Assembly: GCA_900708905.1 (NCBI GenBank)
Contig: CAADRB010000033.1
Span: forward strand, 1,662,703-1,726,702
Direction: 5' to 3'
DNA from: Hymenolepis diminuta
Taxonomy: Eukaryota > Platyhelminthes > Cestoda > Cyclophyllidea > Hymenolepididae
Length of the DNA: 64,000 nucleotides
Shown: in pieces, positions 1-11,990 of the stretch
Numbering within the stretch: position 1 is the stretch's first letter
How the letters are laid out: every line of letters starts with the position of its first letter
Position numbers and translations under genes: made by a program
The notes under the pieces: generated by a model
The model's input: the letters and a program-made list of their open reading frames with translations, nothing else
The model's database searches: none
What the model was told of the DNA's origin: nothing

Positions 1-1669
1 GAGCGCTGAAGGCTACACATTTGTAACAAAATGTGAGACGAAGAAGGAAAGAACAGGGGGAAAGCAAAAATTTTGTTTTTTGTGTTCGAAAGCTGAGTTG
101 TGATAGGGAAAAAGAGATGAAATGAATCATAGTGAGACAGCAGAAGTACAAATCAATATGTACTCCATATGCAAGTGTACTTTGGACATAAAGGAAGGAG
201 AGAGGTGGAGGGTAAGCGTCGATTACGAAGACACCGGCATGAGATTGATTCCACAAAAGGCAAAAAGAATTGATTTGTGCTCTAATGTTATTTTTAAGAC
301 ACATGTGAAATGTAATCCTGAAAGATCATGTTACACGTTAAGAGGAACACAGGATTTTTGATAAATGACCACATTCAAGATGTTAGTCAGGTGTTGATAT
401 CTTATCCCCTCCTGACACTGTAGAAGTAAATTTAAAACGTGAATAATGAGTGACAAAGATGGATTAATGAAGGATCGCTTTCCAGGTTTGTACTTCAGAA
501 AATTTCATCACCAAAGCAAATGATTTGAATCCTACTCATATTTCTTACGCTTGTACGAAAAATTATGATTCAAAATTAAATATATTGCCGTCACAAGTGC
601 CATCATATTCTGGCTCTTTTGTGGCTACTTTAGGTCTGTTAGTAGCATATTCATTTTAAATTTTGAAATGAAATGCCATGTCTTTCCTTATGCATGATTG
701 TCTTAATAACAGATAAGTAAAGTTTTTTTGAAACGTTTTTTAATGAAAAGGGATACCATTTATTCACGGTAAAAATAGGGACAATTTATTGAGAGATATT
801 TGGAAATTATTAAATTGTACTCAATGATGTTGTCGTTGTATTCTTTTCAGCAATTATTAATACTGCTTATGTATATTTATTTTTAACAGAATTTCCAAAT
901 TAATATCATGATTTATGGTCATCTGATATGTTATTTTCATTTTAAGGAGAAGATTAACTACCTCAGTAACTGGATGAAGGTTTCGAAGTTTTACTATTTC
1001 CACAAATTCATGAATATACGTTGCTCAAATTAAATATTCGATCATCGATAAACCTTTGCTAACCGTTGGCTTTAGGTTTGACACCTGGTCGACCAAAATA
1101 TATCTGTGATATTCACTTATGTTATCCGGAAGATGAAGGTCTGCATTTTAATGAGAATAACATGGGAATTTTAAATAGAGGTACTCAGTGATTCGATGTA
1201 TAAACGATCGATGGATAGTAAAACGAGAAATTTTGAAAGAGGTCTTCAAGAAAGGAATAATAAACGGTCTTATAATCGTATTGCCAAAATTTTACAATAA
1301 CTTTATTATGCTTTAATATATCTGGCTCTTAATATTGAAATTTTCAATGTAGTTCTATGGAATGCGGTTACTCATGGGATCACAATGTCATACGAAACTC
1401 TGCTTGTCATAAATCATCATTTACTATTAATTTGCGCTAATTTGTTAATAATTTGTTTTCTTGGTCGCCAAATATCGTGAAATTAGACAGTAGGCAGAAA
1501 TTGGCATTAATCTCGGACTATAAAAGATGGGATCCCAGATTTCTTTATTTTATCCCAATATTACACTTTGGTTTTAAATAAAGTGGAGTGAAAATAAACG
1601 GAACTTACACCAACATGTCTACATTTTTCTAGAAATAGGATAATTCTTTAAACGTTTAAATCGCTGCAG
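1..1669. other. Region without a recognised gene
   Basis: AT-rich sequence with frequent stops in all frames. The longest open stretch starts at 122 and gives 79 residues with six cysteines, but it matches no family I know and has no convincing splice sites or promoter. It could be chance or one exon of an unknown gene. No repeat boundary is clear here. Confidence 0.5.
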
Positions 1670-1770
1670 ATAGGAAGGAGTAAAATGACAACAGAACAGG
1701 AAAAAATGCTCGAAGAATGTCCTTATTATGTTGCAAACCACAAAGAATTTGGCTGACACATTACAATATC
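1670..1770 (+). repeat. Old dispersed repeat, family T, copy 1
   Basis: About 100 bases that align by eye with 18921-19020, sharing a GAAGGAG-like start, then ATGACAACAG and a purine-rich stretch. Roughly three quarters of positions agree over the first 50 bases. The family is unidentified; no coding capacity or terminal structure is visible. Confidence 0.4.
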
Positions 1771-3147
1771 TGAATTTCTCTCTCAGTCATCCAGGAGTCT
1801 ACAAGATGTATTTTTATTTTGTAGGATATTTATTTAATAAACAAATGAATGGAGAAAGGAAGTTTCATTTTGGTCATCAACGTCAATATTTTCACTGCAA
1901 GTTTGAAGTGAGATGGTGGTACAAGTAACTTTTAACAGACCCTTTAAAAAAGATAAAATGTGGAGTGTAAAGTGGGCAACTCATTTTCCATTCTTTCTAT
2001 TTCTCTTCCACTTCCAATGCGAATAGGACTTGAAGTTTATTTGACTATATCTGCAGGGTACTTCTGTCTGTTCTAATGATGCAAAGGCACTAAGTTAACT
2101 TTTGTAAAAGTTTATTCTTAGGGAGATAATAAAAACATTGATCTTCAATCGAGAGGAAAGGTAAAAATAGTGCATTTACCTGACTCTACTTTTATAATCA
2201 GTTATCTAATCTGAGCCGTTTCTTCCTTTCACATAATTAGATAAAAATTATTCCATTCAAGTGAAACAGAAATCGACGAAGAAGCGTAAGGTTGAATATT
2301 AGGGATGTTTGGTTAGGTATTCATTTCAGTTTACCTTGAGTGGAATTTTGCAGGTTTTACTATGATAAATGTTTTGTTGTACTTTGCTGGAAAAATATGT
2401 GAAAATCCCGGAAGTATGACCAACCACGGAATTCAGTCAGCCAGTCAATAATCTCCAGTGGACATGAATTCACACACGAACTCGGGAGCCAAATGATGAA
2501 GATGGAATATTAGGACATCACCTTTTCCAATTTATGTCCTCCCTTGAGGGAGTGTGAGTTAATGGGACCCGGCTGGAAGTGTTGCTATTAGATTTGCTTG
2601 AATATTTTCCAAGTTGTTTTACAGTTGTTGGGGGAGAGACTGACACTTTTTGAAAATATTCGACAACAACTGGAAGATTGTTGTAGGGATTTTTAATGGT
2701 TTTGGAGAAAATTTTGTCGACTGCATCTGTAAGTTCATAGATGACTTCGTAGTGAGCTTCATAACCACCTAGTTGCCATTTATTGAACTACAGCTTCTCA
2801 GGCTTAAGTAAGAGGAGAAAATAAGACTTTTACCTTAGACAATGGTCCACTATTGAGAAAGCATTAATTTCCATTCATTGCAGTTATCTGCTCTTTCTGA
2901 TCTAAATTGTTTGGATGAAAATAATGAGGAGATTAGAAGCCTTAAGAATCTTTCTTCATTTAAGGAACAAAAATATAAGGAACTTTGGCTCAATTTGTCG
3001 TTTTTAAACATCTTGGAAACCTTTTGTAGACTTATATTTCAATTGATAGCGTTTCTTGATGAAAGATATTTTCAATTTATTAATCCCACAATCACTTAAT
3101 GATATGATTGATGTAATATTCTAATATATGTGGTTTTTAATGACCGC
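1771..3147. other. Region without a recognised gene
   Basis: Non-coding in appearance. Open stretches at 1728-1928 and 2878-3099 are short, AT-biased and match nothing I recognise. I see no element ends, RNA gene or regulatory cluster. Confidence 0.5.
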
Positions 3148-4345
3148 TGGATAATTGTCAAATAATGAGTACAAGACGTTAAGATCAATCCCTAGTCTTA
3201 TTACCTTACCTAATTATTCTAAAAACTTCTCCTTTAAAAGCTATTAAACTGCTCCTGAATTAATGAAAACCAATTATTAGAGGATTTTGAGTCTTATGGT
3301 ATTTGGCGGTATGAAAGCATTTCTGATTTATTAAAAGTTTGCTTCTGAGAGGTGCAAAAGACACCTAACATCAAATTTCCGGTTTAATCGGATTAAACGG
3401 CACAAAAAGGCACTTACTAAATTTTTGTTTTTTTTGTTGTCGTCGGATATCTTTATTATGTTATGTCCTAATTCCTGATTTTAGTTCAGTCAAACTCCCT
3501 TGATCAAGTAAGGGTCAATTGATTAATTTAAAGTGCAAACCAACATGAGTTAACAACGATACGATTATTATTATTATTACCTGCAGTATTACCAGAAAAT
3601 TTACACTTTTTATTTGTGGAGAATAATGGAAATCGGAAAAAGAAAGTCCAATAAGTGATAAAGGGGAAGGGGTCGAAAAAATTTTTACTTCAAGGTGTCC
3701 AAGAGTCTTACTTAATTACATTTTGGACTCAAATTGTACAATATTTACTAAATGGACAGGTTACACTCAAAAATTCAATTTTCAAGATTCGTCCCATGGA
3801 TTGCAACAAATGCGTGTCTCAAATATTCACTGCTTATTGACCGGTGCCATTTAATCAAGAAGGACCAGCCTTGCCAATTCACTTCAATTTTTCTTCAAAT
3901 TACCGAATAGACAAAACTTTCTTACATGCATTTCACTAATTTTACAGTTGGTCGTCTGAACTGTAGTTGCAGTGGAAAGCACCTTAGGAGAGACAGGTAC
4001 AGCCTGAGACTGAGAATAATTTTTAAAAGAAATTAGAGAAACAGTTATAGTAAATGTGTTAGGAGCATCAGGAGACATTCTAGCCACAATTTTTCCAGTG
4101 ATGGTAAATGGTTTATGCTCGCCAATGTTATAATCTAATTAACCATCCAAAATAACCTACAAAAGTTAGGACTCAATAATAACGTGGGATTACCCTAATG
4201 ATAGGCCTTACGCCAAAATTATGCAAGGCAACGGCCCTGCAATTTGGCACACTTAAACAAATATGCAAATTTTATAAACAATTGACACCAAATAGTTAAA
4301 TTAATTTTACTTTGATAAATCTTCAATTTTTATTCAACGAATGAG
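3148..4345 (+). repeat. Old dispersed repeat, family S, copy 1 (interrupted)
   Basis: Two blocks, about 3148-3480 and 4190-4345, align in order with 11164-11606. Shared landmarks are AATGAGTACAAGA near 3163, a TCGGATTAAACGG-like string near 3390 and TTTTTATTCAAC near 4327. Copy 1 carries about 700 extra bases between the blocks, so it holds an insertion or copy 2 a deletion. A short (ATT)n run lies at 3564-3579. Both copies sit upstream of a zinc-finger unit, so this may be part of the anciently duplicated block rather than a mobile element. Confidence 0.45.
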
Positions 4346-6145
4346 CATCAAATCAGTGACCTCCGACTTCGCAGACAAACGGCTAGCTACAACGCCACTG
4401 GTTCAAAATTTTGTAAGCATATATCAATTCCTCGGAGTGAATAAATGGATGAAGCGGAGTATCAATAATGTTTTCGATCGGGTATCAAAGACAGTCTATT
4501 TAACGTTAATGATTTTCAGTCTCTTTCCACATACATAGAGAAATATGCGAAGTTTCCAATCTCAAATGTGCAAAGACTGCTGACCTTCAAAAGTACCAGA
4601 AACTTCAAATAAATGGTAAATCTGAGGAGAATTTTTGAAATTACGGTATAGATAACGATTTTAAGATAAATGTGAAATTTTTGCTGCTAAAAACTACTTC
4701 TAAAATTTTTATCAATGGTTTGTTTCCTGAAGAGTATAGGGCATTTGACTCAAAGTTGATATTTTAACCAGACCACGTAGTTACTGATAGTACATATTTC
4801 CTAAATTTTTGACCCTTTTTCTTCAAAATAGCGCCAACTTTAAATAATAAATCTGTCCTTAAATCAAAGCGGCATGCTTCAAACAAAACTGTTACTTTTC
4901 TTCCAAATAATGAACGTTGATAAAACGAAAACGATAACGCAGTATCGCCTGGAGTGTCTATCAAGTCAGAGGTCACGGGATCGAGCTTTCAGGTAAAAAT
5001 CCAGTGATATTGGTAACAAATCATACTAGTAAATTTCGGGTCAATAATGGGAACGGAAGAAAGATTTTTATAAGAGGGGGCCAAAGATACCTTCCTCCTA
5101 TGTAATAAAAATAGGTAACGCATTTTCTGGTGGATCTGGAAAGTTCTTCGTTTTCAAAATTTTGAAACCATATTGGAAGTTTTGGTAGTAATGCGAAAGC
5201 TCAACTGGAAAGCCTTTAATAGCAGGATAGCATCACTGAGCATCCTTGATGAGAAATTCACATATTATCACCACTTTGTTAGGTAGACTTAAAATTCGCG
5301 TTTGACAACTCTACTCATTGGATATACATTAATGGGAGTCGAAACCGTGATCTCTGATCTTGCAGACGAACACATTAACCGCCTCTTCACCAATATAGGA
5401 TTTAAGACTTATAGTTAATTCTCCTGGTGTAAAAAGGAAGAAAATGGACAAAATGGAACGAATTGATTTGAGTATTAAACGCTAATAACAAATAGAAAAA
5501 TCGTTTGGTGGAATTTTTACATATGTAAAAATATGTGATCTTATATTAAAATCCAGCTGACGAAAACCGTGAAGTCGGTTTGCTTTCCTACTGCCTCCAC
5601 CACGGAAATGTACTTTAAATTCGAATATTTTCATATAAATGGAATTTTAATTCTAATCGTACAGAACTTTCCTGAAAAGTGTGCATTCAACTAGAACTGG
5701 AGATATAAACTGGACTAAGTGGTCACCAGTAGTACAAATTTCCTTAATCCTTGTTCTTTGTTGTTGCTATTATTTCTAACTCACCTCCACACTAAATAAG
5801 CAAAATTTTAGATTGTACTGAATCTTAAACCGCATACTTCAGTCAAAATGGGTTAAAAGACAGCAGAAAGTTCCTGCTATTTGAATTTTAAACTAATAAA
5901 AATGCACACTGTGATCCTTAAATCGATTCTCACACTTCCCTCGTCCATTAGAAATATTCATAGTACTTGAATTGGAGAGAGGGACGACATCTTGAAGGCG
6001 TTCTCTTGGGAGAAACTTACATCTTGACACCCATCCTGTTAACGGTTGACCACTATATCAATGGATGCACGCTTACGGGCCTCGATCTCGTGACCTCTGA
6101 TTTGATAGACGAGCATACTACTACTCCACGGGTACACTACTCACA
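4342..6145. repeat. Degenerate composite repeat array X with tRNA-like modules
   Basis: Two successive units of roughly 1 kb (from about 4342 and about 5335) resemble each other and the arrays at 8000-9130 and 31325-33600. Each unit has a minus-strand tRNA-like module (4342-4398, 5335-5395, and a further one at 6063-6130): read on the minus strand, a box A-like GGTTAA stretch, then TCAGAGATCACG and a box B-like segment. A plus-strand module lies at 4931-4990. A spacer block near 5690-5750 reads ACTGGAGATATAAACTGG then GTCACCAGTAGTAC and recurs at 33150-33200. I read this as an old tRNA-derived SINE-like composite; copies are too decayed to define ends. Confidence 0.6.
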
Positions 6146-6149
6146 CACA

Positions 6150-6540
6150 ACCTTTTCCTGCTTTTTCTTTCACTTTGACACCTCTACATCCACCTCTCTC
6201 ACATTACCACTCAAATTTTGCTCGGACGGGCAAATATTTGTAGACTACTAACACCACTTGCCACGGCTTCATCACATTGAAAGGTTTGGGGGTTTGGAAA
6301 TAGTAACAGAGGGTCTAATTGGAAGCAGCTAATACCAGCATGCATTGAGGTCGGGTAACGGAAAACGCGATTCTTATTGGCGCATACTGCGATGAAATGT
6401 GCACGCATTTACGAATGCGTTTTACAGTGCCGGCGTTCAGATATTTTGCGCACAAATCGCCGCATTTAGTGCCACGTGCGCACTTTTTGAGTTTATTTAA
6501 TGAGCTTCTAGACTTCTTTTACAGAAAATCGTGCAATTCT
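6150..6540 (+). promoter_or_regulatory. Promoter remnant of zinc-finger copy C
   Basis: Homologous to the promoter of copy B (36590-36996) and, in its last 180 bases, copy A. It keeps an AATATTTCGCGC-like block (here ATATTTTGCGCAC), the E-box CACGTG at 6473-6478 followed by CGCAC, and a TTTATTTAA TATA-like string near 6490. The homology stops at CAATTCT at 6534-6540, where the sequence jumps into the zinc-finger coding region. Exon 1 end, intron and start codon are missing, so this promoter could only drive a truncated transcript. Confidence 0.7.
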
Positions 6541-7065
6541 TCTTCACCGACACTGATCTCTCAATAAATTTCAAAGGTTCAAGCTCCGTGTAGTCGACGC
6601 TATATTCATCTTCCACGATTCATTTGCAACCAATGTAGAGAGCGGTTTTCATCTCTTACTGAATTGACTCGACACACTCTAGATATTCATTCTTCATTCC
6701 GATGTATTTATTGTAATGTGGAGTTCACTCAAAGGCCGAACCTCCGAAGGCACTCGCTGAAATACGTAGGATTCAAGGCCTTCACGTACAATATCTGCTC
6801 CAAAGGTTACTACAGAAAGGATCACCTTGTCAGACATATTGAAGTGACCCATCCTGAAGTTAATCCTCGATTGAACATCACCACTCACCTCAGATCCTCA
6901 GAGTGTCTTGATTTTCTTGACAAGAACTGTTCTCGATTCTTTTTAAATGGAACGAATAAGGGTTCAGGAAACTCTCTCACTAAATCTGGGGTAAAATCCA
7001 TATTGGTCAACGAAGGTCCTGCCCAAAAAGTTACTACGCTTTTAATCTATCAAGCTGTTGAATAA
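6541..7065 (+). pseudogene. Zinc-finger copy C, truncated pseudogene
   Basis: A third copy of the C2H2 family starting in the middle of the ancestral reading frame. The sequence from 6541 matches the linker just before the fingers in copies A and B, and is stopped at 6565 (TAA). From 6568 it stays open for 165 codons to the TAA ending at 7065. Finger 1 begins with Cys at 6625 (CNQC, then H-x4-H) and finger 2 is complete. Finger 3 reads TYNIC where A and B have TCNIC, so its first zinc ligand is lost. The C-terminal tail is homologous to copy B but ends about ten residues early at a CAA-to-TAA change. There is no in-frame ATG upstream of the fingers. Deletion of about 1.29 kb (copy B coordinates) plus these lesions make a dead copy by far the likeliest reading. 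Confidence 0.85.
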
Positions 7066-7720
7066 CCTTCTTCTTCACAAACAATGCAAAATCTAGACTC
7101 CTCACAAATTCAGGCTGCTGTTTTTACATTGTGAATCCCCACTAGTCATTTTTCCTGGTTGTCTATTTGTCCTTCTCTAATCATGATCCACATGTCTTAA
7201 TTATTTGCTCTTTCCTATGCATTTATTATAATAGTAGTAAAGGTTGTACGTGGTTTCTCATGTGGCCTTTTTGCTTGTTTTCAAATGGACAATGTTAAAT
7301 TGGGACATCGCACGTGTCTATTTTGGAGATATTTGGTTGGCATTTAGCTCGGATGTCTCCATGTGCTATCAGGTTGTAGCTTGTAGTGACTATGTTCAGA
7401 TTGTAAGTAAGTCGGGCTAGTCAGTTCTTCAATTAGCAGCAGCTTAAATGAGTGATTTAGTTAAGAGAAAGCCTTTAAGGCCAGTGATTTAGAGTAGCTA
7501 TTTTCTAACTGATCAAGGTGAAGACAACTTGGTATCTATACTATCGAGATTTTTATGAATCAAACGCCATTTTATTTAAAAGTTGGATTAGCGAAATTGA
7601 AATGTTTTGAATTTTGGATTTGGTTTTTGGTATTTTGGTGCTAACAGTGAATTTGAATCATTATCATTAATCTCACTTTTTCGAATCATGTAAGCAGCTT
7701 AAAATCGCGCACAATAATGC
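7066..7720 (+). other. 3' flank of zinc-finger copy C
   Basis: Non-coding, homologous by eye to the 3' flanks of copy A (13723-14393) and copy B (38906-39660). Shared landmarks are the ACGTGTCTATT block near 7313, the TCGGAT block near 7349 and GGCTAGTCAGTTC near 7413. It shows that the duplicated unit extends well beyond the coding region. No clear AATAAA polyadenylation signal is seen. Confidence 0.6.
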
Positions 7721-7999
7721 TGCTTTTCCGACCTTTGAAGAAAGAAAAAAATGAGGTGACATGTCTGACCTTCGAATCTTAACAACCAGCGATTTTAAAT
7801 ATGAATTTTACCTATAATCTAGGGGACAAATTTGGAATGTCGGATTTTGGAATATGAAGTAGTAGATTTCCCAATATGTGATTTTTCTACAACCCTTATT
7901 CCTGAGTGAACTCTACTTACGCAATCTCAGTTGCTTTCGGAAATGAAGATGGTAAAATTTTGAATACTGACAGTCTGTTTACTGTATATATTTCTACAT
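7721..7999. other. Region without a recognised gene
   Basis: Short AT-rich spacer between the copy C flank and the next composite array. Weak similarity to the copy B flank near 39600 suggests it is still part of the duplicated unit. Nothing else is visible. Confidence 0.4.
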
Positions 8000-9130
8000 T
8001 ATTTGATGGGTATCGTATACGTGACCTCCAACTTCACGGACATACAGGTGCTACTTGTGTAGGATTCTATTGGCGTATTTCAACCCCTCAGTAAAAAAAT
8101 GGATCAAGTGGCACAATTAAATAAATACCAATTCATTCGTTCACAGCAAATCGAATAAATTTGTCTGGCTCGCGATTATTATTATTAGTATTGTTGAACC
8201 CTGGGTTTGAAATAGCCGCTTAAATAGAAACCGTCTCAGCTGATAACGCAGTATCGACAAACAGGTCTGCTAGGTCAGAGATGATGAGGCCGGTGTTCAC
8301 TGGCATAAACACAGTGATGTGAATAGCGATCCACACTCATCAATTTCGATCATTAAGAGGATGCGAGTTTCTCATAAGAGGGAACTCCAAATAGCTTCCT
8401 CTTATTCAATTTAAGTGTTGTTATCACCTTCCGTAATGGATTAAGGAAGTTTTTTTACGTTTTATTGGAAATTCTCCCCTCTTCTCCCCTAAAATCTTAT
8501 TTGTGATTTTTGATAATAACTCCGAAGACCATTCCAGCAACCGTTTTCTAATTCCCATCTTGACCAGATTAGCATTACAGAGCCACCCTATTAAGAAGCT
8601 CGCTTTCTACTTCTTCAAAAGTTAGACTAAACCACTACTGTTGACATTTCACTCACTGATTGTGCATCGATGAGTATCGAAATGGTGACTTCTGACGTTA
8701 ATCCATCTCCCACTGATGCAGGTTTCAAGACTTCTATTTCGATTGGTCAGTATAAATGAACAAATAGAAAGTTTTCAACGGACTTTAATAAAACCGAAAT
8801 AAATATGTAAAGAATGTGTGATATTATTCCAGACTCCGCGTGAGGAACATTGTAAATGCCGTCTGCCTTCCTAGTGCCTATACCACTGAAATATTCTTTA
8901 ATTTCGGTGCTGTCCGGTTGTAAATATCAATCGACTTTTAACATGAGGATGATTTTGACGCTTTTAGAGTATCAAATGGTTACGCTTTAAAATTCATAAA
9001 TTTCTAAGTGCATCGTAGTACTTTCGCAGATTTATAAGAAAATTTTATTTTAGAAAGGGGGCATGCAAATAGAATAAGAGACAGAGTGGATTAAAAGCTC
9101 ACTAATAGTACAAATAACCTAAGATCCTAC
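8000..9130. repeat. Degenerate composite repeat array Z with tRNA-like modules
   Basis: Related to arrays X and Y. A minus-strand tRNA-like module is at 8662-8720, a weaker one near 8018-8060, and a plus-strand module near 8240-8310. The sequence after the plus-strand module (GATGCGAGTTTCTCATA near 8361) recurs near 32469. The end (about 8990-9120) matches the TAGTACAAATAACC-type block that closes units of the other arrays. It abuts R copy 1 at 9157. Confidence 0.55.
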
Positions 9131-9156
9131 TCTACAGCCACGAGAATATGCACACC

Positions 9157-10563
9157 ACTACTATATTATTATGGCTCACGACAAGACAGACAAATTGGAC
9201 CTCCTGCCGTAGTGGAAAGCAGCTGAAATGCAATAATTGATAAAGGTGAGGAAGCCAATCAGACCTTGAGAATTAAAGTTAGAATATACCAGTTCCTTAT
9301 CACTGGTACAACTGGTTTCTGAATTTAATGGTACTTCGATAATTCGGAACGTTCTTGAAAATGTAAGCATCTTCAGATCTCATGAAGGATTGCTTTCAAT
9401 CATGTTATATACACTCAAACTGTACTGCCTTGGAATCTCGATATCCAGTTGATAGAATCATTGTCGGCTCTGTGATCTATTTTATGCCAAGACTGAGTAA
9501 ACTGCTTAAGATCATGTAAGATCACGCTGCGTTCTCATCGATTCATTCAGACGAAGTAGAAATGGATTAATATTGAATGGTATTTTTGTTGCCCACGGTC
9601 ACACAAAATGTGTTTAGTTTTTCATCGTGAAAGAATATCTGAACTCGGGGAAGAGTAAAATAGTTTAACGAGGATACTGTGGGTTAAGGTGCGCGTTTAA
9701 AGAAAAGGTGGTGGCATCACTCCACGTTTTCTTTAGTAGAGCGTTCAGCATGTACGAGCTAATATTTACGTCAGTGAAACCAGGTAAAACTGTTAAACGT
9801 AGCAGGATTCACTGCTTATAGTTTGATTACATTACCAAGGATGGTTTCAAAGCTGATTATATATCTTGGGAAGAGCTTATTACTCGAATGATAAATACCA
9901 CTGTTCGCCAATTCTAGATGCCAGTTGGACTAAAGCGTTAACATTAGTACATCTCACTTAATTGCCATTTTATTACTTTCTTCGATTTGGACGTTATTAG
10001 AGCATCAAAGACAATTCTAAACTCCCGACTAAGAGCACGTATTTCCAATTCACTATTCCGTAAAAAGTTTGCGATAGTAACCTTGTCTCAACTTTTGTCC
10101 TGGCATTTTACTACAGTAACCGATGTTTCATAATTCACCGGACATCAACTTATTCAGTTGAAGTATAAATCGACCAATTTTGGTTACCATCGTCATTAAT
10201 CACAACTATACATGGTTTTTTATTGTGGATGGCCTCTGAGCATGGTAAATGATAAATTAGTTCAATAAGGTATGGTGGAGGAGGGGGAGGGGGAGGGAGA
10301 GGAGGGGGTTAGGGATCAAGTAGAAGTTAAGAATAAAGTCAGAATGTCTGAAAGGCCTTTCTTCATCTGATTTTTATTTGGATTGGTGTCTTCATTAATC
10401 TGTGGAAGACGGTTTGATCTTCCACTCACTACACTCGAGGCAGAAGACGAATGCAAACGACTCTATTCACCCAGTCATCCGGTAAAGAATCATCATGATC
10501 ATAAGCCTGTCCAAATCATAACATTCAGTTAAGTATTTAGCTTAGTTTAGTGGGAGTAGCATT
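9157..10563 (+). repeat. Young repeat R, copy 1
   Basis: A 1,407-base tract that matches 14679-16085 with a constant offset of 5,522; I found no mismatch or gap in the lines I compared. It lacks the first 285 bases of R seen at 14394 and stops at GGGAGTAGCATT, after which copies 1 and 2 diverge at once. It has no protein of recognisable family, no long terminal repeats, no terminal inverted repeat and no poly(A) tail. The 64-residue open frame on the minus strand (9176-9370) is the same in both copies only because the DNA is duplicated. Confidence 0.95.
10274..10316 (+). repeat. G-rich tract with quadruplex potential, in R copy 1
   Basis: Runs of three to five G separated by single A or short AGA spacers, ending in GGGGGTTAGGG. 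At least four G-runs with short loops fall in about 40 bases, the usual pattern for a G-quadruplex former. The same tract is in R copy 2; it lies within the segment deleted from copy 3. Confidence 0.75.
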
Positions 10564-11163
10564 TTATCACTTGTAAAAGATGCAAACAAATCGGGATGGT
10601 ATTATCAATCGCGCAAATAAATCAACCTGTCAACGAGATCTGAATACTAGCGGATATAATCTCACCTATAAATCTGAGAGTCAAATGATGACGATTTAAC
10701 ATCCCTATTTGAAAATATGAACTTGGCTAAACTACGAATTCAAGTAAATTAAGGTTTGTGACATCCTGACTTCATTCTTGATCCATTACTTTAACCCCTC
10801 CAATATTTCATAGCCTTATTGAACTCCTTCGCTTTTCCTCTTAATCTCAAAATCTCCTATGATTATAACTTGTGAGAGCTTTTGCTGTACCACCAGCAAA
10901 AATGATGTTGAAAGTAAATTCTGAAATAATCGATAAGCAACGATGGGTACCTCACTAGAATCTCCCTTCAATTGAATTGAATTAAGAAAACTTGGGGATT
11001 TAACTCCACTTGCCATTTCTAAGCTTCTTAGTAACTAATTGTAGACTTGTTTCAGTAAATGGATAGAGAAAATTGATGAAGGATATTTGCATATATGGAC
11101 CCCCCATGTATATCATGATATGAGTGGAGCAGCATTTTCATATTTCTCGGTATTAACGAACAG
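10564..11163. other. Region without a recognised gene
   Basis: No homology to the sequence that follows R copy 2 was seen. The open frame at 10816-11016 (minus) is short and matches nothing known to me. No repeats or motifs stand out. Confidence 0.5.
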
Positions 11164-11606
11164 TTAATAATTGCAAAACAATGAGAACAAGAAAATAAAA
11201 TAAATTATTACATCTCTTGTTGCTTTGAAAGCTATCAAATTGTTCATAATTTAAAGATAAACCAATTGGAGAATGACTTCGAACGTTAAAGTATAAAAGA
11301 ACTTTGATGATATTTTTGATAAAGTTAATTTTAGAAAGGCGTAAAAGGCATAAAACTCCACCATTCTGTCTCACCATTATCGGACTAAACGATAAAAAAG
11401 TACATTTTGCCTAACTTTTGTCCTTTTATTGTCGGTGAATATCTCTACTTTTAAGCAAACCTTAGCATTTCACAGAAAATTATAGCAAGCAACGCACATA
11501 CAGTTTAGCACATTTTATCCCGTACGCAATGTTTATGAATAATTAACCAAATATCGCTAATTAATTTTTCTTCAATAGAAATTATTCGTTTTTATTCAAC
11601 ATATGA
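11164..11606 (+). repeat. Old dispersed repeat, family S, copy 2
   Basis: Aligns in order with 3148-3480 and 4190-4345. It lies just upstream of the promoter of zinc-finger copy A. The match ends around TTTTTATTCAACATATGA. It lacks the roughly 700-base middle block present in copy 1. Confidence 0.45.
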
Positions 11607-11739
11607 TGGTGAAAGTTTTCATCATTACCTACCACTGGAATCGTTTCGGGGGTTTCCTAGAACGTTACGAACGAGGGATTTCCGGAGTTCCTATATGTCC
11701 AAGAAGTGAAAGGTCAAAACTATCCAAAATGATATCCAA

Positions 11740-11990
11740 AGAGTGGTAGAAGAACACGCGTTTCCTACTCGCGCATACTGTCACGCATTTGTGCACTCAC
11801 TTATCCACTTCCTTTCCTGCACAGCCTTTCAAATATTTCGCGCTCACACCGCCGCACTTGGTCCCACGTGCGCACCTCTCAAATATATTTAAGAGCGTTT
11901 TTGATTTTGCTTTACAACAGATCGTGTAATTGCTCTCAACACTCGGTGCGAGAACATTTTCACGAAGGCAAACAAACACATTCTATTAAG
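11740..11990 (+). promoter_or_regulatory. Promoter and non-coding exon 1 of zinc-finger copy A
   Basis: Homologous to the copy B region 36805-37052, beginning at a shared GTGGTAGAAGAACA string. In order it holds AAATATTTCGCGC near 11831, an E-box CACGTG at 11865-11870 followed by CGCAC, and a TATATTTAA box at 11884-11892. Transcription probably starts about 25-30 bases downstream, near 11915. Exon 1 then runs to AAG at 11990, directly before the splice donor GTGAGC. It contains AAACAAACACATTCT, also conserved in copy B. I infer a non-coding first exon because the reading frame starts right after the next splice acceptor. Confidence 0.7.

Noticed and set aside
6541..7065. Copy C as a processed retropseudogene because it lacks the intron
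   Set aside because: It keeps promoter sequence upstream and genomic 3' flank downstream; the intron is missing only because a larger deletion covers it.
9176..9370. A 64-residue minus-strand frame that is the same at 14698-14892, as if conserved
   Set aside because: The two frames lie in the same duplicated R tract, so identity reflects copying of DNA and not selection on a protein.
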